64,000 nucleotides of DNA from the NCBI GenBank assembly GCA_930986645.1, contig CAKNJS010000010.1, positions 1-64,000 on the forward strand, written 5' to 3'. Source of the stretch: an uncultured Lachnoclostridium sp. Its GTDB lineage: Bacteria > Bacillota > Clostridia > Lachnospirales > Lachnospiraceae. Positions 8,591 through 18,163 of this stretch are shown piece after piece. The position numbers and the translations under genes are program-made. Position 1 is the stretch's first letter; each line of letters opens with the position of its first letter. Under the pieces are notes generated by a model. It saw only the letters and a program-made list of their open reading frames with translations. It searched no databases and had not been told where the DNA came from.

Positions 8591-9826
8591 TCAGCACAGC
8601 GGATATTTTTCGGTCAGCTCCGCTGCCTTCTTCCTTCCCGCCTCTACATTGTCCTCGCTCTCGATTACCATAGCGATAATCTCGGCAATCTTATCCATAT
8701 CCTCTTCTTTCATGCCGCGGGTTGTCACCGCAGGTGTTCCCAGTCTCACACCGCTTGTGACAAACGGAGAGCGGGGATCATTGGGGATCGTGTTTTTGTT
8801 GCACGTAATATGGGCATCGTCCAGACGTTTTTCCAGTTCTTTACCACTGACGTTCTTTTCTGTCAGGTCAACCAGCATCAAATGATTGTCCGTATCTCCG
8901 GATACGATCTTTACACCACGTTTCTTCAGTCCCTCGCAGAGTGCCTTGGCGTTCTTTAAGATCTGCTTCTGGTACTCTTTAAACTCCGGCTGAAGGGCTT
9001 CCTTGAAGCACACAGCTTTTGCGGCGATCACATGCATAAGCGGTCCGCCCTGTATTCCCGGGAATACAGCTTTATTAAAGTTAAACTTCTCATTCATCTC
9101 ATTGCTGGAAAGGATCATGCCGCCGCGCGGTCCTCTCAGCGTCTTGTGGGTCGTTGTAGTTGTCACATGAGCATACGGAATCGGACTCGGATGCAGGCCC
9201 GCCGCCACAAGCCCGGCAATATGAGCCATATCTACCATCAGATATGCTCCGACTTCATCCGCGATCTCGCGGAAACGTTTGAAATCAATAGTTCGTGCAT
9301 AGGCGCTGGCGCCGGCAACGATCATTTTCGGCTTGCACTCTTTAGCGATCTCCAGTACTTTATCATAGTCGATCACGCCTTCGTCATTGACGCCGTAAGG
9401 CACGACATTATAGTATTTTCCGGACATATTGACCGGCGAACCATGTGTAAGGTGTCCGCCGTGATCCAGATTCATACCCATATATGTGTCGCCGGGATTA
9501 AGGATTGCAAAAAATACCGCCATATTGGCCTGTGCGCCTGAATGCGGCTGCACATTGGCATATTCACATCCGAAAAGCTCCTTCGCGCGTTCCCTTGCAA
9601 GATCCTCCACCACGTCAACACACTGGCATCCGCCGTAATATCTCTTGCCCGGATATCCTTCCGCGTATTTATTGGTCAGAGGGCTTCCCATAGCCGCCAT
9701 TACGGCCTTGCTCACCCAGTTTTCAGATGCGATCAGCTCGATGTGTGAATTCTGTCTCTCCATCTCTGCTCTGATCGCATCAGCAATTTCAGGGTCTGTT
9801 GTCATGATCTCATCGAAGTCGTACAT
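8591..9826 (-). CDS. glyA: Serine hydroxymethyltransferase
   Basis: PLP enzyme that interconverts serine plus tetrahydrofolate with glycine plus methylene-tetrahydrofolate, the main one-carbon source. The protein has 411 residues from the ATG that follows a GGAGG site by 8 nt; two earlier ATGs overlap that site. K228 in [11 protein letters not shown] is the PLP lysine. The motifs IASENWVS and [11 protein letters not shown] are intact. It has its own promoter at 9880-9908. A short palindrome, TGTTA-CAT-TAACA (9857-9869), sits in the leader and may be an operator, but I cannot assign a regulator. Confidence 0.96.
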   Translation of the reverse strand: MYDFDEIMTTDPEIADAIRAEMERQNSHIELIASENWVSKAVMAAMGSPLTNKYAEGYPGKRYYGGCQCVDVVEDLARERAKELFGCEYANVQPHSGAQANMAVFFAILNPGDTYMGMNLDHGGHLTHGSPVNMSGKYYNVVPYGVNDEGVIDYDKVLEIAKECKPKMIVAGASAYARTIDFKRFREIADEVGAYLMVDMAHIAGLVAAGLHPSPIPYAHVTTTTTHKTLRGPRGGMILSSNEMNEKFNFNKAVFPGIQGGPLMHVIAAKAVCFKEALQPEFKEYQKQILKNAKALCEGLKKRGVKIVSGDTDNHLMLVDLTEKNVSGKELEKRLDDAHITCNKNTIPNDPRSPFVTSGVRLGTPAVTTRGMKEEDMDKIAEIIAMVIESEDNVEAGRKKAAELTEKYPLC

Positions 9827-9879
9827 TTGCATATCCTCCATTAATCTTTTTCACATTGTTACATTAACACATTGAAGTC

Positions 9880-9908
9880 ATTATAGCACAACGGAAGAAT
9901 CACGTCTA
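9880..9908 (-). promoter_or_regulatory. Promoter of glyA
   Basis: On the minus strand, TAGACG (9903-9908), 17 bp, then TATAAT (9880-9885) preceded by TGc, an extended -10. It lies immediately after the polC stop and about 55 bp before glyA. Confidence 0.7.
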
Positions 9909-9922
9909 TCTATTATTTCCTG

Positions 9923-12900
9923 TTATGCAAAATCAAACAGCGACAGCTGGTTGCTCTGGGGCAGGTCGCCAAAGAGTCCCAGCTCCTGCATCAGATCGAT
10001 TACGGTCTTGCTGACTTTTGTCCTCTGGCGGAAATCATCAAGCGACAGATATGGTCCGTCTTTTCCCGCCTCTTCCACTGCCTCGGCTGCTTTGTCCCCC
10101 ATTCCTTCAATGCTCGCAAAGGAAGGCATCAGCTTGCCGTCCACAATCTGGAACATTTTAGCTTTTGCCTTATACAGATCGATAGGGACAAACTCGAATC
10201 CGCGGGCATACATCTCCTGCACGATCTTCATGTCTTTCATGACATCCTGCTCTTTCTTGCTGAGTGTATCGCTTCTTTTCTTATAATCCTGCATATAGTA
10301 ATTCAGCTTATCTTTTCCCTGACACATAATCTCGTAGGTAAATGCGTCAGCGCGGATGCTGAAATACGCCGCATAATATGCAAGCGGGTAATGGATCTTG
10401 CAGTATGCAATACGGTACGCCATCATAACATAGGCCGCGGCATGGGCTTTCGGGAACATATAGCTGATCTTCTTACATGACCAGATATACCAGTCCGGAA
10501 CGTCCTGCGCTTTCATGGCTTCCTCCCACTCCGGCTTCAGCCCCTTTCCTTTACGCACACTCTCCATGATCGTAAATGCCAGCGCACTTTCCACTCCTTT
10601 ATTGATCAGGTAGATCATAATATCATCACGGGTACAGATTGCAGTCGAAATCGTCGCTTTACCTGATTTTACCAGTTCCTGTGCATTTCCCAGCCATACG
10701 TTAGTTCCGTGGGACAGACCGGAGATGCGGATCAGATCTGACAGAGTCTGCGGTTTCGTGTCCTCCACCATCTGAATAACAAAGTCTGTTCCGAATTCCG
10801 GGATTCCAAGGCATCCCAGCTTGCATCCGTCGATATCCTCCGGTTTGATTCCGAGTACCTCCGTACCATGGAAGAGCTCGATAACTTCTTTGTCATCCAG
10901 AGGAATATCAGTAGCGACAAAAGGATGTTCCTCATTATATTCATTATCCATTGCATCTGAAGTAATATAATCTTCCAGAGTACGGATCATGGTCGGATCA
11001 TCGTGTCCGAGAATGTCAAGTTTCAGCAGGTTGTGGTCAATGGAATGGTAATCGAAATGGGTCGTAATAATTCCGCACTCCATATCATTCGCCGGATGCT
11101 GTACCGGAGTAAACTCATTAATATCATGTCCATGTGGAAGCACGACAATACCTCCGGGATGCTGCCCGGTGCTGCGCCGGATACCGGTACAGCCTTCCGT
11201 GATCCTCTCAATCTCACAGCGGCGTTTTCTCTGCTCTCTCTCTTCATAATAATTCTTAACAAACCCGTATGCCGTCTTATCCGCCAGTGTTCCGATTGTC
11301 CCGGCTTTGAATGTATGCCCCTCTCCGAAAAGCACTTCTGTATACTTGTGGGCTTTTGCCTGATAATCTCCCGAGAAGTTCAGGTCGATATCCGGCTCTT
11401 TATCTCCCTTAAATCCAAGGAAAGTCTCAAACGGGATATCAAAGCCCGCCTTGACAAGCGGTTCACCGCACACCGGACAGTTCTTATCCGGCATATCAAA
11501 GCCGCATCCCCCCGCAAATGCTCTCACTTCTTCCGATTCAAAATCACTGTAATGACATTTTTTGCAATAATAATGCGGGCTTAACGGATTAACTTCTGTA
11601 ATTCCCGACATAGTCGCCACAAAAGATGAACCGACAGAGCCTCGGGAACCTACCAGATATCCGTCCGCATTTGATTTCCACACCAGCTTCTGGGCAATGA
11701 TATACATTACGGCGTATCCGTTGGAAATGATCGAGTTAAGCTCTTTTTCCAGACGTTCGGATACCTGCACCGGCAGCTCTTCCCCGTACATCTCATGTGC
11801 TTTTCTGTAACAGATATCTCTCAGTTCCTGATCGGAATTTTCAATTACCGGAGGACATTTGTTGGGATTTACCGGTGAGATCTTCTCAATCATGCCCGCG
11901 ATCTTCACCGGATTATCCACCACGATCTCACGGGCTTTGGCAGCTCCCAGATAGGCGAACTCATCCAGCATCTCCTCTGTTGTCCGCAGAAAAAGCGGAG
12001 CCTGATTGTCTGCGTCGTCAAATCCTTTTCCCGCCATAATGATCCGTCTGTAAACTTCATCGTCAGGATCAAGAAAATGAACGTCGCACGTAGCGACCAC
12101 AGGCTTTCCGAACTTTTCGCCGAGTTCTACGATCTCCCGGTTTATATTCTTCAGGTCCTCTTCCGAATTTACATCCGGGATTCGGTCGCTTTCAATCATG
12201 AATCTGTTGTTTCCAAGCGGCTGGATCTCATAATAGTCATAAAATTCAGCCAGCTTTGCGATCTGCTGGGCAGAACGTTTTTCAAGCACAGCCTGATACA
12301 GCTCTCCCGCCTCACAGGCACTGCCGATCAGAAGTCCTTCCCTGTGTTCGTTCAGCAGACTTTTCGGAATCCGCGGACGTCTCGCATAATATGTTAAATG
12401 AGATTCTGTAATTAACTGATACAGATTGTACCGGCCTATATCATTTTTTGCCATAATAATAATGTGATGTGTCGGCATCTTGCGGATCGCGTTTACATTA
12501 CGGTCACCATAGTGGTTAACCTCTTTTAACGTATTAATACTATCCTTTTTGAGCATTTCCACGAATTTAACGAAAATCTCCGCAGTCGCCCCCGCATCAT
12601 CCACTGCCCTGTGATGATTCTCAAGGGAGATATTCAGCGCTTTAGCAACCACATTCAGCTTATATTTCGACAATGTCGGCAGAAGCACACGGGCAAGTGC
12701 AACCGTATCCAGATATACAAAGTGGTCGTTTAATCCCAGATTCCTGCAGTTCTGTTCGATAAATCCCACATCAAACCCGGCGTTATGCGCTACAAGAACG
12801 CCGTCGCCGGCAAACTCAAGAAACTGCGGCAGGATTACATCAATAGCCGGAGATTCCATAACCATCTCATCCGTGATACTTGTCAGATTCGTAATCTCAA

Positions 12901-14518
12901 ATGGAATTGGTCTCTGAGGGTTTACGAATGTACTGAACTTATCCACGATCTCACCGTTTACCACCTTGACCGCTCCTATCTCTATGATCCTGTCGCGGAT
13001 AGAACTAAAGCCGGTGGTCTCGATATCGAATACAATGTAAGTATCATCCAGTGTCTGGTCTCCTGCATTTACGGCAATATCCGTCAGATCATCCACTACA
13101 TATCCCTCTACACCATAAAGCACCTTGAACGGATCGTCTTTATCCAGCGTTTCGATATAGTGGTTCGCATCAGGGAAAGCCTGCGCCACACCGTGATCCG
13201 TAATAGCGATTGCCGGATGTCCCCAGTCATGTGCACGTTTCACAATATTCTTTACTTCAGACACCCCGTCCATATCGCTCATCTTCGTGTGACAGTGGAG
13301 CTCCACCCGCTTAACAGGACTTAAGTCCTCTCTTGAGACTGTAAAGTCTCCGATCTTTTTAATCCCTGTGACAGAACCGATCGTCAGTTCCCCGTCGAAT
13401 TTGTCAATAGTGGTAACACCTTTGATCTTGACAAACGCACCCTTCTTTAATTCTCCAAGTATCTCCGGCAGCTGATCGTTCCGTGTGAACATTTTTACAG
13501 TGATCGTATCTGTAAAATCCGTCACGGCAAACATGATGATCGTCTTTTCATTGCGGATCTCACGTGTATCAAAATTAATAATTTTACCGTGGATCGTGAT
13601 CTCTCCCATCTCTGTAACAACCTGATCCAGTGTGATCGGATCATCGTCAAAATTCCTGCCGTAGATCAGATTAGGATCATCCCCCTGTTTGACCGGGCGA
13701 TAGAAATCTTTCTTCTTAAAATCGCCCTTTCTTCCCGTTCTTCTGCCGCCGGCACCTGAGGAATGATGGCCGCTGTTCTTCTTGCCCGCATTATTTCCGC
13801 CTCCTGCACTTGCAGCTTCGGAAGGAGTGCCTGAGCCGGATCCGGGAGTCTTTGATGCAGTCTCTTCAGAGCCTGCAGGTTCCGTTCCCCGCTCTCCTGC
13901 CGGCACATACTCGCCTCGCTGTCTCGCACGTCTCTCAAAGATCGCATTGATCTCCTGCTGCAGCCTCTGCTCGTCATATTCGCGCGTGCCAGCCCCGTCC
14001 GGCTCGCGGTAGGTGATGCGGATATCTGCAGGAATATGAAATCTTTCCTTATATATTTTTTCAAGCAGGTTAAGAATTTCTTCCTTTCGCCCTTCCGACA
14101 CGATCGTATCCAGAAGTTCCAGACAGATCACATTGCCTTCCTCAAAACGGATCTGCGCCTGAGAAAACATACTGGATGCAAGTACACTTTGTTCTTTCAG
14201 TTCCAGTATAATGCTTTCCCTGTATTCGTTCATAAGAGCTTCCGGCGTATACTGACCGGAAAGTGCGTATTCTTCCTCTATGCGCACTTCAACTCTCACA
14301 TTGCCGAACAGCTGATCCTTGATCCTTCTTTCCATCTGCCAGATCTGTTTCTTCTGGATCAGATGACGGCTGAATATATGTACATGAAGAAAATCACGCC
14401 GGGAATTCGTCGTGATTTTCTTTACTTCTACGTCTGCGAAGAGGATCTGAATATCCTCTTCAACCTTCAATGTCGGAAAAACATAGAAAAATGCCTTATC
14501 GTTTCTGGTCTTTTCCAA
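9923..14518 (-). CDS. polC: DNA polymerase III alpha subunit, PolC type
   Basis: Replicative polymerase of Firmicutes, about 1531 residues. The order is an N-terminal domain to about 190, a Ser/Gly/Ala/Lys-rich linker at about 200-270, an OB fold (ITIHGKIINFDTREI), a PHP domain (VELHCHTKMSDMDG), and a DEDDh proofreading exonuclease inserted within PHP (IVFDIETTGF). A zinc-finger region (CKKCHYSDF...CPVCGEP) and the palm domain with PDIDLNFSGD follow. The C-terminal tail contains QLSLF, a sliding-clamp binding motif. The ribosome site AGGAG overlaps a GTG at 14527 but is 8 nt from a TTG at 14518, which I prefer. It is longer than the 1437-residue Bacillus protein mainly because of the linker. 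Confidence 0.96.
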   Translation of the reverse strand: MEKTRNDKAFFYVFPTLKVEEDIQILFADVEVKKITTNSRRDFLHVHIFSRHLIQKKQIWQMERRIKDQLFGNVRVEVRIEEEYALSGQYTPEALMNEYRESIILELKEQSVLASSMFSQAQIRFEEGNVICLELLDTIVSEGRKEEILNLLEKIYKERFHIPADIRITYREPDGAGTREYDEQRLQQEINAIFERRARQRGEYVPAGERGTEPAGSEETASKTPGSGSGTPSEAASAGGGNNAGKKNSGHHSSGAGGRRTGRKGDFKKKDFYRPVKQGDDPNLIYGRNFDDDPITLDQVVTEMGEITIHGKIINFDTREIRNEKTIIMFAVTDFTDTITVKMFTRNDQLPEILGELKKGAFVKIKGVTTIDKFDGELTIGSVTGIKKIGDFTVSREDLSPVKRVELHCHTKMSDMDGVSEVKNIVKRAHDWGHPAIAITDHGVAQAFPDANHYIETLDKDDPFKVLYGVEGYVVDDLTDIAVNAGDQTLDDTYIVFDIETTGFSSIRDRIIEIGAVKVVNGEIVDKFSTFVNPQRPIPFEITNLTSITDEMVMESPAIDVILPQFLEFAGDGVLVAHNAGFDVGFIEQNCRNLGLNDHFVYLDTVALARVLLPTLSKYKLNVVAKALNISLENHHRAVDDAGATAEIFVKFVEMLKKDSINTLKEVNHYGDRNVNAIRKMPTHHIIIMAKNDIGRYNLYQLITESHLTYYARRPRIPKSLLNEHREGLLIGSACEAGELYQAVLEKRSAQQIAKLAEFYDYYEIQPLGNNRFMIESDRIPDVNSEEDLKNINREIVELGEKFGKPVVATCDVHFLDPDDEVYRRIIMAGKGFDDADNQAPLFLRTTEEMLDEFAYLGAAKAREIVVDNPVKIAGMIEKISPVNPNKCPPVIENSDQELRDICYRKAHEMYGEELPVQVSERLEKELNSIISNGYAVMYIIAQKLVWKSNADGYLVGSRGSVGSSFVATMSGITEVNPLSPHYYCKKCHYSDFESEEVRAFAGGCGFDMPDKNCPVCGEPLVKAGFDIPFETFLGFKGDKEPDIDLNFSGDYQAKAHKYTEVLFGEGHTFKAGTIGTLADKTAYGFVKNYYEEREQRKRRCEIERITEGCTGIRRSTGQHPGGIVVLPHGHDINEFTPVQHPANDMECGIITTHFDYHSIDHNLLKLDILGHDDPTMIRTLEDYITSDAMDNEYNEEHPFVATDIPLDDKEVIELFHGTEVLGIKPEDIDGCKLGCLGIPEFGTDFVIQMVEDTKPQTLSDLIRISGLSHGTNVWLGNAQELVKSGKATISTAICTRDDIMIYLINKGVESALAFTIMESVRKGKGLKPEWEEAMKAQDVPDWYIWSCKKISYMFPKAHAAAYVMMAYRIAYCKIHYPLAYYAAYFSIRADAFTYEIMCQGKDKLNYYMQDYKKRSDTLSKKEQDVMKDMKIVQEMYARGFEFVPIDLYKAKAKMFQIVDGKLMPSFASIEGMGDKAAEAVEEAGKDGPYLSLDDFRQRTKVSKTVIDLMQELGLFGDLPQSNQLSLFDFA

Positions 14519-14577
14519 TTTTAACACTCCTGTATTTGTCTCATCCGGTTTCTGACCGGCGTCTTCCGGTACCGGGA

Positions 14578-15633
14578 TTATTCTTTCCAGTTCAGGAGTT
14601 CCTGACGGAGAGTCTCAAGGAGCTGGTCCTCTTTTACTTTTTTAATGATCTCTCCTTTTTTGATCAGGAGCCCTTCGCCGATACCTCCTGCAATACCTAT
14701 ATCAGCCTCTTTTGCCTCACCGGGTCCGTTTACGACACATCCCATAACAGCCACTTTAATATCAAGCGGAATATCGGCGACCATTTTCTCCACCTGATTG
14801 GCCAATCCGATCAGATCGATCTTGGTCCTGCCGCATGTAGGGCAGGATACAACCTCGATGCCGCCTTTTCTTAACCCCAGTGTTTTTAAGATAAGCTTTG
14901 CCGTGCGGATCTCCTCCACCGGATCACCGGTCAGGGAGACGCGGATCGTATTTCCGATTCCCTCATAAAGGATAATTCCAAGGCCGACGGAAGATTTCAC
15001 ATTGCCTGAGTATAGAGTCCCGGACTCAGTAATACCGACATGAAGAGGATACGGGCATTCTTTTGCGATCAGCTCATGCGCTTTCACACACATAAGCACA
15101 TCAGACGACTTGATGCTGACCACAAGATTGTCATATCCCATTTTCTCGATCATATGTACTTTATCCAGAGCACTTTCCACGATCCCTTCTGCAGTGACAC
15201 CGCCGTATTTCTCCAGCAGAGGCTTCTCAAGGGACCCGCTGTTTACTCCTACACGGATCGGGACCCCATATTCTTTTGCCTTATCGACCACAGCTTTTAC
15301 TCTGTCCTCAGAGCCGATATTTCCCGGATTTATGCGTATCTTGTCCGCACCGTTCTCAATCGCGGCAATCGCAAGCCGGTAATCAAAATGTATGTCTGCT
15401 GTAAGCGGAATATGAATCTGCTTTTTGATCTCTTTTAAAGCTTCTGCGGCTTCCATCGTCGGCACAGCACAGCGGATAATCTCACATCCGGCTGCCTCCA
15501 GCTTTAAGATCTGTGCAACAGTCGCATTCACATCCTCTGTCTTTGTGTTCGTCATCGACTGGATCGCCACAGGATTGCTCCCGCCGATCTTTACTCCTCC
15601 GATATTAATCTCTTTCGTCTGCTCTCGTAACAT
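14578..15633 (-). CDS. ispG: 4-Hydroxy-3-methylbut-2-enyl diphosphate synthase (flavodoxin/ferredoxin)
   Basis: 4Fe-4S enzyme of the MEP isoprenoid pathway that reductively opens the cyclic diphosphate to HMBPP. It has 351 residues. The cluster cysteines are C264 and C267 in SCPTCGR and C299 in GCVVNGPGE. The N-terminal TIM barrel begins with VKIGGSNPVAIQSMTNT. An AAAGGGAG site lies 7 nt before the ATG. It is followed 50 bp later by polC, so the two may be co-transcribed. A small AACCGG/CCGGTT hairpin lies just upstream of the ribosome site. Confidence 0.96.
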   Translation of the reverse strand: MLREQTKEINIGGVKIGGSNPVAIQSMTNTKTEDVNATVAQILKLEAAGCEIIRCAVPTMEAAEALKEIKKQIHIPLTADIHFDYRLAIAAIENGADKIRINPGNIGSEDRVKAVVDKAKEYGVPIRVGVNSGSLEKPLLEKYGGVTAEGIVESALDKVHMIEKMGYDNLVVSIKSSDVLMCVKAHELIAKECPYPLHVGITESGTLYSGNVKSSVGLGIILYEGIGNTIRVSLTGDPVEEIRTAKLILKTLGLRKGGIEVVSCPTCGRTKIDLIGLANQVEKMVADIPLDIKVAVMGCVVNGPGEAKEADIGIAGGIGEGLLIKKGEIIKKVKEDQLLETLRQELLNWKE

Positions 15634-15693
15634 ATATTTTCTCCCTTTTTTAACATTTTAACCGGGGAAGCCGGTTTCACGCCCAGTTACAAC

Positions 15694-15721
15694 AGGAGAG
15701 TCCCGCACGCGGAACTCTCCT
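15694..15721 (-). terminator. Strong intergenic hairpin
   Basis: A 12-bp stem (15694-15705 with 15710-15721, one G-U pair) and a CGTG tetraloop start 6 bases after the small membrane protein's stop. Few U residues follow on either strand, so it could be a terminator, a processing site or an mRNA 3'-end stabiliser. Confidence 0.5.
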
Positions 15722-15726
15722 AATCT

Positions 15727-16125
15727 CTATTCCTGCTCACGCATAAACACAAGCTGGTCTCCATATTCGCGTTCTGTCAGCGTCAGTGTATCCTGCTCTA
15801 CATTGTAGTTATAGGTTCCCGGCTGTATAATATCAGAATCAACAGCGTCCTCACCGCCGACTGTAAGCACTTTTGTCTTTGTGTCTACATTGCATCGGAT
15901 CACAGTATATTCGCTGCCATCTTCCGGATGAATGTACATTTCATTATCATCGGTAATTTCAATCGTATCTCCGGATCCTTCGCTTACCCATGTTCCTTCC
16001 AGAGGATTACCTGTAAAAAGCTTTACAATAAAAAATACGGCTATAATTATAATAAGGACAGAGGAGACCGTCAGGATCGTACGCCAGATCGTACTTCTCT
16101 TTTCTTCGTTATTTTCATAGATCAT
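15727..16125 (-). CDS. Small membrane-anchored protein with lipocalin-like exterior
   Basis: 132 residues of unknown function. Residues 1-15 are charged, about 16-37 form one hydrophobic helix (SVLIIIIAVFFIVKLF), and the rest is an acidic, beta-rich domain. The start of that domain, NPLEGTWVSEGSGDTIEITDD, resembles the short lipocalin-like DUF modules that begin with GTW. No lipobox or signal cleavage site is seen, so it is probably a type II anchored protein with the domain outside. It has a perfect consensus promoter, suggesting high constitutive expression. It lies upstream of ispG and polC with a strong hairpin between. Confidence 0.75.
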   Translation of the reverse strand: MIYENNEEKRSTIWRTILTVSSVLIIIIAVFFIVKLFTGNPLEGTWVSEGSGDTIEITDDNEMYIHPEDGSEYTVIRCNVDTKTKVLTVGGEDAVDSDIIQPGTYNYNVEQDTLTLTEREYGDQLVFMREQE

Positions 16126-16152
16126 AAATTCACCCCTTCAAGTTCTGTTTTC

Positions 16153-16181
16153 ATTATAAAGAATCAAACCGGGGCTGTCAA
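16153..16181 (-). promoter_or_regulatory. Perfect consensus sigma-A promoter
   Basis: On the minus strand, TTGACA (16176-16181), 17-bp spacer, TATAAT (16153-16158), an exact match to consensus. It drives the small membrane protein, and by readthrough perhaps ispG and polC. Confidence 0.9.
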
Positions 16182-16206
16182 CGTCCGTAACGCAGCAGAA
16201 AACGGT

Positions 16207-17055
16207 TTACTCTCCACCCAGTTTGGAAGATACGAACCATCCGAGCACAAATGTGATGATACCTGTCACCAGCATTATAATGGAAAAACCGCTCCAGTCC
16301 GTCTTCAGCAGGATTGCGATCGGAGATGCAAGGATCAGTCCGATAATAGCATAATACGCATGGATCTCTGCTTTAGAAAAAATAAATTCGATCAGCTTCG
16401 CAATCAGAAAGATTCCGAGGATCACGCCGATACCGAACGGAATCAGGATCCCGCACTGTACGAGAATATCATGGATATCAAACGCGATCAGCGCATCCAT
16501 GAAATTATTGATCGTCTTAAGGATCGTATCGTAATATCCGAGAAGCATAAGCATCATTGAACCGCTCACTCCCGGAATTACCATGGTCGCAGCCGCAATG
16601 ATGCCGACCACGAGCAGTTTCACAACATTTATAAATCCAAAACTTACATCCGCTGCATTTCCGCTTGTCTCCCCCATAACTGCCATAAGAATCACAACAG
16701 CAAAAAAGATTACAAAACAGATGCCTTTCCCGACTGACACGGCGTGCCCCTTTACTTTTTTGAAGATAAACGGAAGGCTGCCGGCAATCAGACCGCAGAA
16801 CGCAAAATTCGTCGGAATCGGATAATTAGTCAGCAGGAACTCGAAAAGTCTTGACAATGCTGCAATTGCAATAGCCGCACCGAGAAAGATCGGAACCAGC
16901 AGTTTGAGACTCTCCTTAAATTCTGATTTCAAATGGGTGATCGCATGGATCAGTTTGTCATATAATCCCATGGCGACCATCATTGTGCCGCCACTCACTC
17001 CGGGTATGATATTTGCAATACCTACAACCATACCCTGCAGCAATTTCTTTAACAT
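16207..17055 (-). CDS. popT: DUF368 polyprenyl-phosphate transporter (PopT family)
   Basis: Polytopic membrane protein, 282 residues from the ATG at 17055 (AGGAG 10 nt upstream). A TTG-initiated form reaching 17094 is unlikely. The family repeat appears twice, as NIIPGVSGGTMMVAMGLYD near residue 15 and VIPGVSGSMMLMLLGYYD near 160, the inverted-repeat half signature of DUF368. Family members recycle undecaprenyl phosphate across the membrane for cell-envelope synthesis. It starts just after hisC. A second, divergent DUF368 gene lies at 52373-53218. Confidence 0.85.
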   Translation of the reverse strand: MLKKLLQGMVVGIANIIPGVSGGTMMVAMGLYDKLIHAITHLKSEFKESLKLLVPIFLGAAIAIAALSRLFEFLLTNYPIPTNFAFCGLIAGSLPFIFKKVKGHAVSVGKGICFVIFFAVVILMAVMGETSGNAADVSFGFINVVKLLVVGIIAAATMVIPGVSGSMMLMLLGYYDTILKTINNFMDALIAFDIHDILVQCGILIPFGIGVILGIFLIAKLIEFIFSKAEIHAYYAIIGLILASPIAILLKTDWSGFSIIMLVTGIITFVLGWFVSSKLGGE

Positions 17056-17077
17056 TATTCTGATACTCCTGATTTTT

Positions 17078-18148
17078 TTATTCGTCTTTTCCAATCTTTT
17101 TACGAAGAAATGAAAACAGCGTATTCATCTCCTCATCTGTTCCCACAGTAATCCGCAGATACTGCCCGATTCTCTCATCGTTCCAGTGCCGGACATAGAT
17201 ATGTTCCGCTTTCAGTTCTTCAAACAACTTTTCCGCGTCATATTCCGGATGTCTGGCAAAGATAAAGTTTGCTTTTGAATCAGTCAGGACAAATCCGAGA
17301 GACTTCAGTTCTTTCTTTGCCCATTCTCTTGTCTTTACTATTCTGCGGACATTCTCTTCGAAATACGCTCTGTCCTTTACCGCTGCTGCGCCGCAGACCA
17401 GCGCCGCCCTGCTCATGGTATAGGAATTAAACGAATACTTCACGTTATTCAGGCAGCGGATCAGATCCGGATTTGATATAGCGTAGCCGATCCGCATTCC
17501 CGCCATGCTTCTAGACTTAGAGAATGTCTGTGTCACGATCAGGTTGTCATATTTTCCCACAAGTTCTATAGCAGACTTCCCGGCGAAATCCACGTAAGCC
17601 TCATCCACGATCACGATAGAATTTCTGTTGTGCTCCAGAATATCTTCAATAAAATCAAGTTCCTCATAGATCGCCGTCGGAGCGTTCGGATTTGGAAAGA
17701 TAACACCGCCGTTCTCCCGGTAATAATCTTCTTTTACAATGCGGAAATCGTCATTTAACCTCGGACATTCATAAGGTATCCGGTAGAGCTGTGCCCACAC
17801 CTTGTAAAAAGAATATGTAATATCGGGAAACAGCACCGGCTTATCAGAATTAAAAAATGTCAGGAAGCACAGAGAAAGCACATCATCAGACCCGACTCCT
17901 GCAAATACCTGATCTTCACCGACCTGATACTGCTCTGCAAGAGCTTTCACAAGCACGCTTGACGCAGGATCCGGATACAGACGGAATGCATCTGTATCCA
18001 GAGAAGCCAGCGCTTTCTTCACCTCCGGCGACGGAGGATAAGGGTTTTCGTTTGTATTGAGCTTGACAACCTGTTCCTGCGGCTGTTCCCCGGGGACATA
18101 AGGTTCTGCCTGACGTATATTTCTAAGAAGTTCTTCTCTGATTTTCAT
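17078..18148 (-). CDS. hisC: Histidinol-phosphate aminotransferase family protein
   Basis: Class I PLP aminotransferase, 356 residues, normal for HisC, which converts imidazole-acetol phosphate and glutamate to histidinol phosphate. Motifs are KLNTNENPYPPSP near 30, FPNPNAPT near 152, the VDEAYVDF motif, and TFSKSRSMAGMRIGYAI with the PLP lysine near 212. No other his gene is near. A broader aromatic or threonine-phosphate aminotransferase role is possible. It follows the AspB-type aminotransferase by 15 bp in one transcript. Confidence 0.85.
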   Translation of the reverse strand: MKIREELLRNIRQAEPYVPGEQPQEQVVKLNTNENPYPPSPEVKKALASLDTDAFRLYPDPASSVLVKALAEQYQVGEDQVFAGVGSDDVLSLCFLTFFNSDKPVLFPDITYSFYKVWAQLYRIPYECPRLNDDFRIVKEDYYRENGGVIFPNPNAPTAIYEELDFIEDILEHNRNSIVIVDEAYVDFAGKSAIELVGKYDNLIVTQTFSKSRSMAGMRIGYAISNPDLIRCLNNVKYSFNSYTMSRAALVCGAAAVKDRAYFEENVRRIVKTREWAKKELKSLGFVLTDSKANFIFARHPEYDAEKLFEELKAEHIYVRHWNDERIGQYLRITVGTDEEMNTLFSFLRKKIGKDE

Positions 18149-18163
18149 GGTATTCTCCCGTGC

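Noticed and set aside
9857-9869. TGTTACATTAACA palindrome in the glyA leader, resembling Rex half-sites
   Set aside because: The half-sites are too close (3 bp between TGTTA and TAACA, where Rex needs 6) and glyA has no redox logic. Kept only as an unassigned palindrome in the glyA entry.
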